This document shows positions 12,015 through 13,228 of a DNA stretch of 13,228 nt, in pieces. Below the pieces are notes generated by a model, which ran no database searches, was not told the origin of the DNA, and saw only the letters and a program-made list of their open reading frames with translations. Position 1 is the first letter of the stretch. Every line of letters begins with the position of its first letter. This DNA comes from Alphaproteobacteria bacterium (lineage in GTDB: Bacteria; Pseudomonadota; Alphaproteobacteria; WRDZ01), in NCBI GenBank assembly GCA_009779595.1, contig WRDZ01000009.1, positions 1-13,228 on the forward strand. Reading direction: 5' to 3'. The position numbers were made by a program, and so were the translations under genes.

Positions 12015-13040
12015 TTATAAAAGCGTCCCCTGAGCCCCTGCCGGCTTAAGCCCCAGGTAATCGTACCCCGCCGCCGACAGCACGCGCCCGCGCGGAGTGC
12101 GCTGTATCAGCCCCTGCTGCAGCAGGAACGGCTCGATTACCTCCTCGATGGTGTCGCGTTCCTCGGCCAGGGCGGCCGCCAGGGTTTCCGCGCCCACGGG
12201 CCCGCCGCCATAGTTCTGCGCCAGCACGCCAAGGTATTTGCGGTCCATTTCGTCCAAGCCCGCCTTGTCCACGTTCAGGCGCAGCAGCGCGTGGTCCACG
12301 GCCGCCTTGTCCGCCTTGCCGCCTTTCACCGCGATGAAGTCGCGCACCCGGCGCAGCAGCCGCCCCGCTATCCTTGGGGTCCCCCGTCTTCTCGCGGCGA
12401 TTTCGCCGACCGCGTCGTCCGCCAGCTTGAAATCCAGCAGTCCGGCCGCGCGCGCGATTATCACGCCCAGGTCCTTCACGCTGTAGAAATCCAGCCGCAG
12501 CGGTATGCCGAACCGGTCGCGCAAAGGGTGGGACAGCAGCCCCGCGCGCGTGGTCGCCCCCACCAGGGTGAACGGCGGGATGTCTATGCGCACGCTGCGC
12601 GCGGCAGGTCCTTCGCCGATTATCAGGTCAAGCTGGAAATCCTCCATGGCGCTGTACAGCACCTCTTCGATATGCGCGCCCAGGCGGTGGATTTCATCGA
12701 TGAACAATACGTCGCGCGGCTCAAGGTTGGTAAGGATTGCGGCCAGGTCCCCGGCCTTGGTTATCATCGGAGCGCTGGTCGCGCGGAACCCCACCCCAAG
12801 CTCGGCCGCGACAATGTGCGCCAGCGTGGTCTTGCCCAGGCCCGGAGGCCCGCACAGCAGCACATGGTCCAGCGGCTGGCCCCTGCTTCTTGCCGCGTCT
12901 ATGAAAACTTTAAGGTTTGAGCACGCTTTGGCCTGGCCGATGAACTGGTCCATGGAGCGCGGGCGCAAGGCGGCCGGGCTTTGGCTGTCGTCCAGGGTCT
13001 TTTCACCCGATATTATGCGGTCTGGCTGGGCTTTTTTCAT
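12015..13040 (-). CDS. ruvB: Holliday junction branch migration ATPase RuvB
   Basis: The product is a 341-residue hexameric AAA+ motor that, with RuvA, drives branch migration of Holliday junctions in recombination and fork repair. Motifs are all present: LRPRSMDQFIGQ (25-36), Walker A GPPGLGKT (64-71), Walker B LFIDEIH (112-118), sensor 1 GATTRAG (161-167), arginine finger LRDRFG (173-178), sensor 2 region RRGTPRIAGRLLRRVRDF (218-235), and the C-terminal winged helix ending EPFLLQQGLIQRTPRGR (303-319). The length is normal. ATG 13040 is chosen over an in-frame TTG at 13088 since it matches the family's N-terminus, but it lacks a ribosome binding site. ruvA is not directly upstream within the window; a repeat lies there instead. 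Confidence 0.96.
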   Translation of the reverse strand: MKKAQPDRIISGEKTLDDSQSPAALRPRSMDQFIGQAKACSNLKVFIDAARSRGQPLDHVLLCGPPGLGKTTLAHIVAAELGVGFRATSAPMITKAGDLAAILTNLEPRDVLFIDEIHRLGAHIEEVLYSAMEDFQLDLIIGEGPAARSVRIDIPPFTLVGATTRAGLLSHPLRDRFGIPLRLDFYSVKDLGVIIARAAGLLDFKLADDAVGEIAARRRGTPRIAGRLLRRVRDFIAVKGGKADKAAVDHALLRLNVDKAGLDEMDRKYLGVLAQNYGGGPVGAETLAAALAEERDTIEEVIEPFLLQQGLIQRTPRGRVLSAAGYDYLGLKPAGAQGTLL

Positions 13041-13046
13041 AAGTAC

Positions 13047-13075
13047 AGTATGCGGCAAAACACGCCCAAGCGCAA
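13047..13075 (-). promoter_or_regulatory. Possible ruvB promoter giving a leaderless mRNA
   Basis: On the minus strand, TTGCGC (13070-13075), a 17-base spacer and CATACT (13047-13052) resemble a weak housekeeping promoter. Transcription would start at or next to the A of the ATG at 13040, which would explain the lack of a ribosome binding site. Both boxes match the consensus only partly. Confidence 0.3.
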
Positions 13076-13109
13076 GGGTAAAATCCAAAAAGCTTTTGCT
13101 TAAATGGGG

Positions 13110-13200
13110 TTCAATTCAAATTACAATATTTTGCCGCGAAGCGGCACCGCCAGGCGGTCCGCAGGACACGCGCGTCCGCCCGCCCATAGGCGGCGCGCGC
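13110..13200 (+). repeat. Palindromic GC-rich repeat, copy 3
   Basis: TTCAATTCAA (13110-13119) is followed, 22 bases from its start, by TGCCGCGAAGCGGC (13132-13145). Then come ACCGCCAGGCGG, GTCCGCAGGACACGCGCGTC and a GC-only tail ending GGCGGCGCGCGCC. The left arm matches copy 1; the core and right arm match copy 2 in reverse. It lies in host DNA upstream of ruvB and may continue past the window edge (two CTCGCTTT words follow). Confidence 0.72.
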
Positions 13201-13228
13201 CGCTCGCTTTTCGGCTCGCTTTGGCGCT

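Noticed and set aside
12291..12920. A 209-residue plus-strand open frame opposite ruvB
   Set aside because: ruvB is certain from its AAA+ motifs; this frame is a GC-rich shadow with no start signals.
1..13228. tRNA genes, CRISPR arrays, integrase or transposase genes
   Set aside because: I looked for them on both strands and saw none. The repeats present are irregular or dispersed and have no CRISPR-like regular spacers.

Overview
The window holds the late (virion, packaging and lysis) genes of a short-tailed, T7-like podovirus, followed by ordinary bacterial chromosome, so it is best read as one end of an integrated prophage in its host. The host looks like an alphaproteobacterium: rpmH, rnpA and yidD lie in a row, YidD has the PWGG-x-GYDPVP ending usual in that class, and RuvB is complete. 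GC content is high, with AT-rich dips in the gene-free stretches. Genus cannot be settled from these data.

Phage part (1-8595, all on +). In order: the C-terminal end of the portal protein, scaffold, major capsid protein, a small probable head-decoration protein, tail tubular proteins A and B (gatekeeper and nozzle), a small internal-virion-like protein, large terminase, a small membrane-anchored coiled-coil protein (holin-like) and a SleB-type cell wall hydrolase. The order follows T7 genes 8 to 19, but no tail fibre, gp15/gp16 homologue or small terminase is visible. The early region, any integrase and any phage RNA polymerase lie outside the window.

The most striking non-coding feature is a repeated leader module in the gaps before scaffold, capsid and tail tube A. 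An AT-rich 13-mer (AATCAATAnnnTA type) is followed exactly 8 bases later by a 16-bp palindrome. One copy is a perfect match to the bacterial centromere site parS (TGTTTCACGTGAAACA) and the other two differ by one base. A hairpin follows in two of the copies. A fourth 13-mer, before the decoration gene, is followed by a different perfect hairpin. The 604-base gap between scaffold and capsid also carries degenerate tandem repeats with a period of about 107-110 bases.

Host part (8596-13228). A divergent pair (HAD-like gene 1 on -, rpmH-rnpA-yidD on +) is followed by two more HAD-like paralogues, a secreted protein of unknown function and ruvB, all on -. rpmH, rnpA and yidD overlap each other, as expected for a coupled ribosomal protein L34 / RNase P / membrane-insertion operon. 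Only the middle HAD paralogue keeps all catalytic residues; the two others look like pseudoenzymes. ruvB and the secreted-protein gene are 11 bases apart and probably translationally coupled. A GC-rich palindromic repeat occurs three times (after the terminase, inverted after the lysin, and upstream of ruvB), so it spans both phage and host DNA. The copy beside the lysin lies between two copies of a 14-bp direct duplication of the lysin gene's 3' end.
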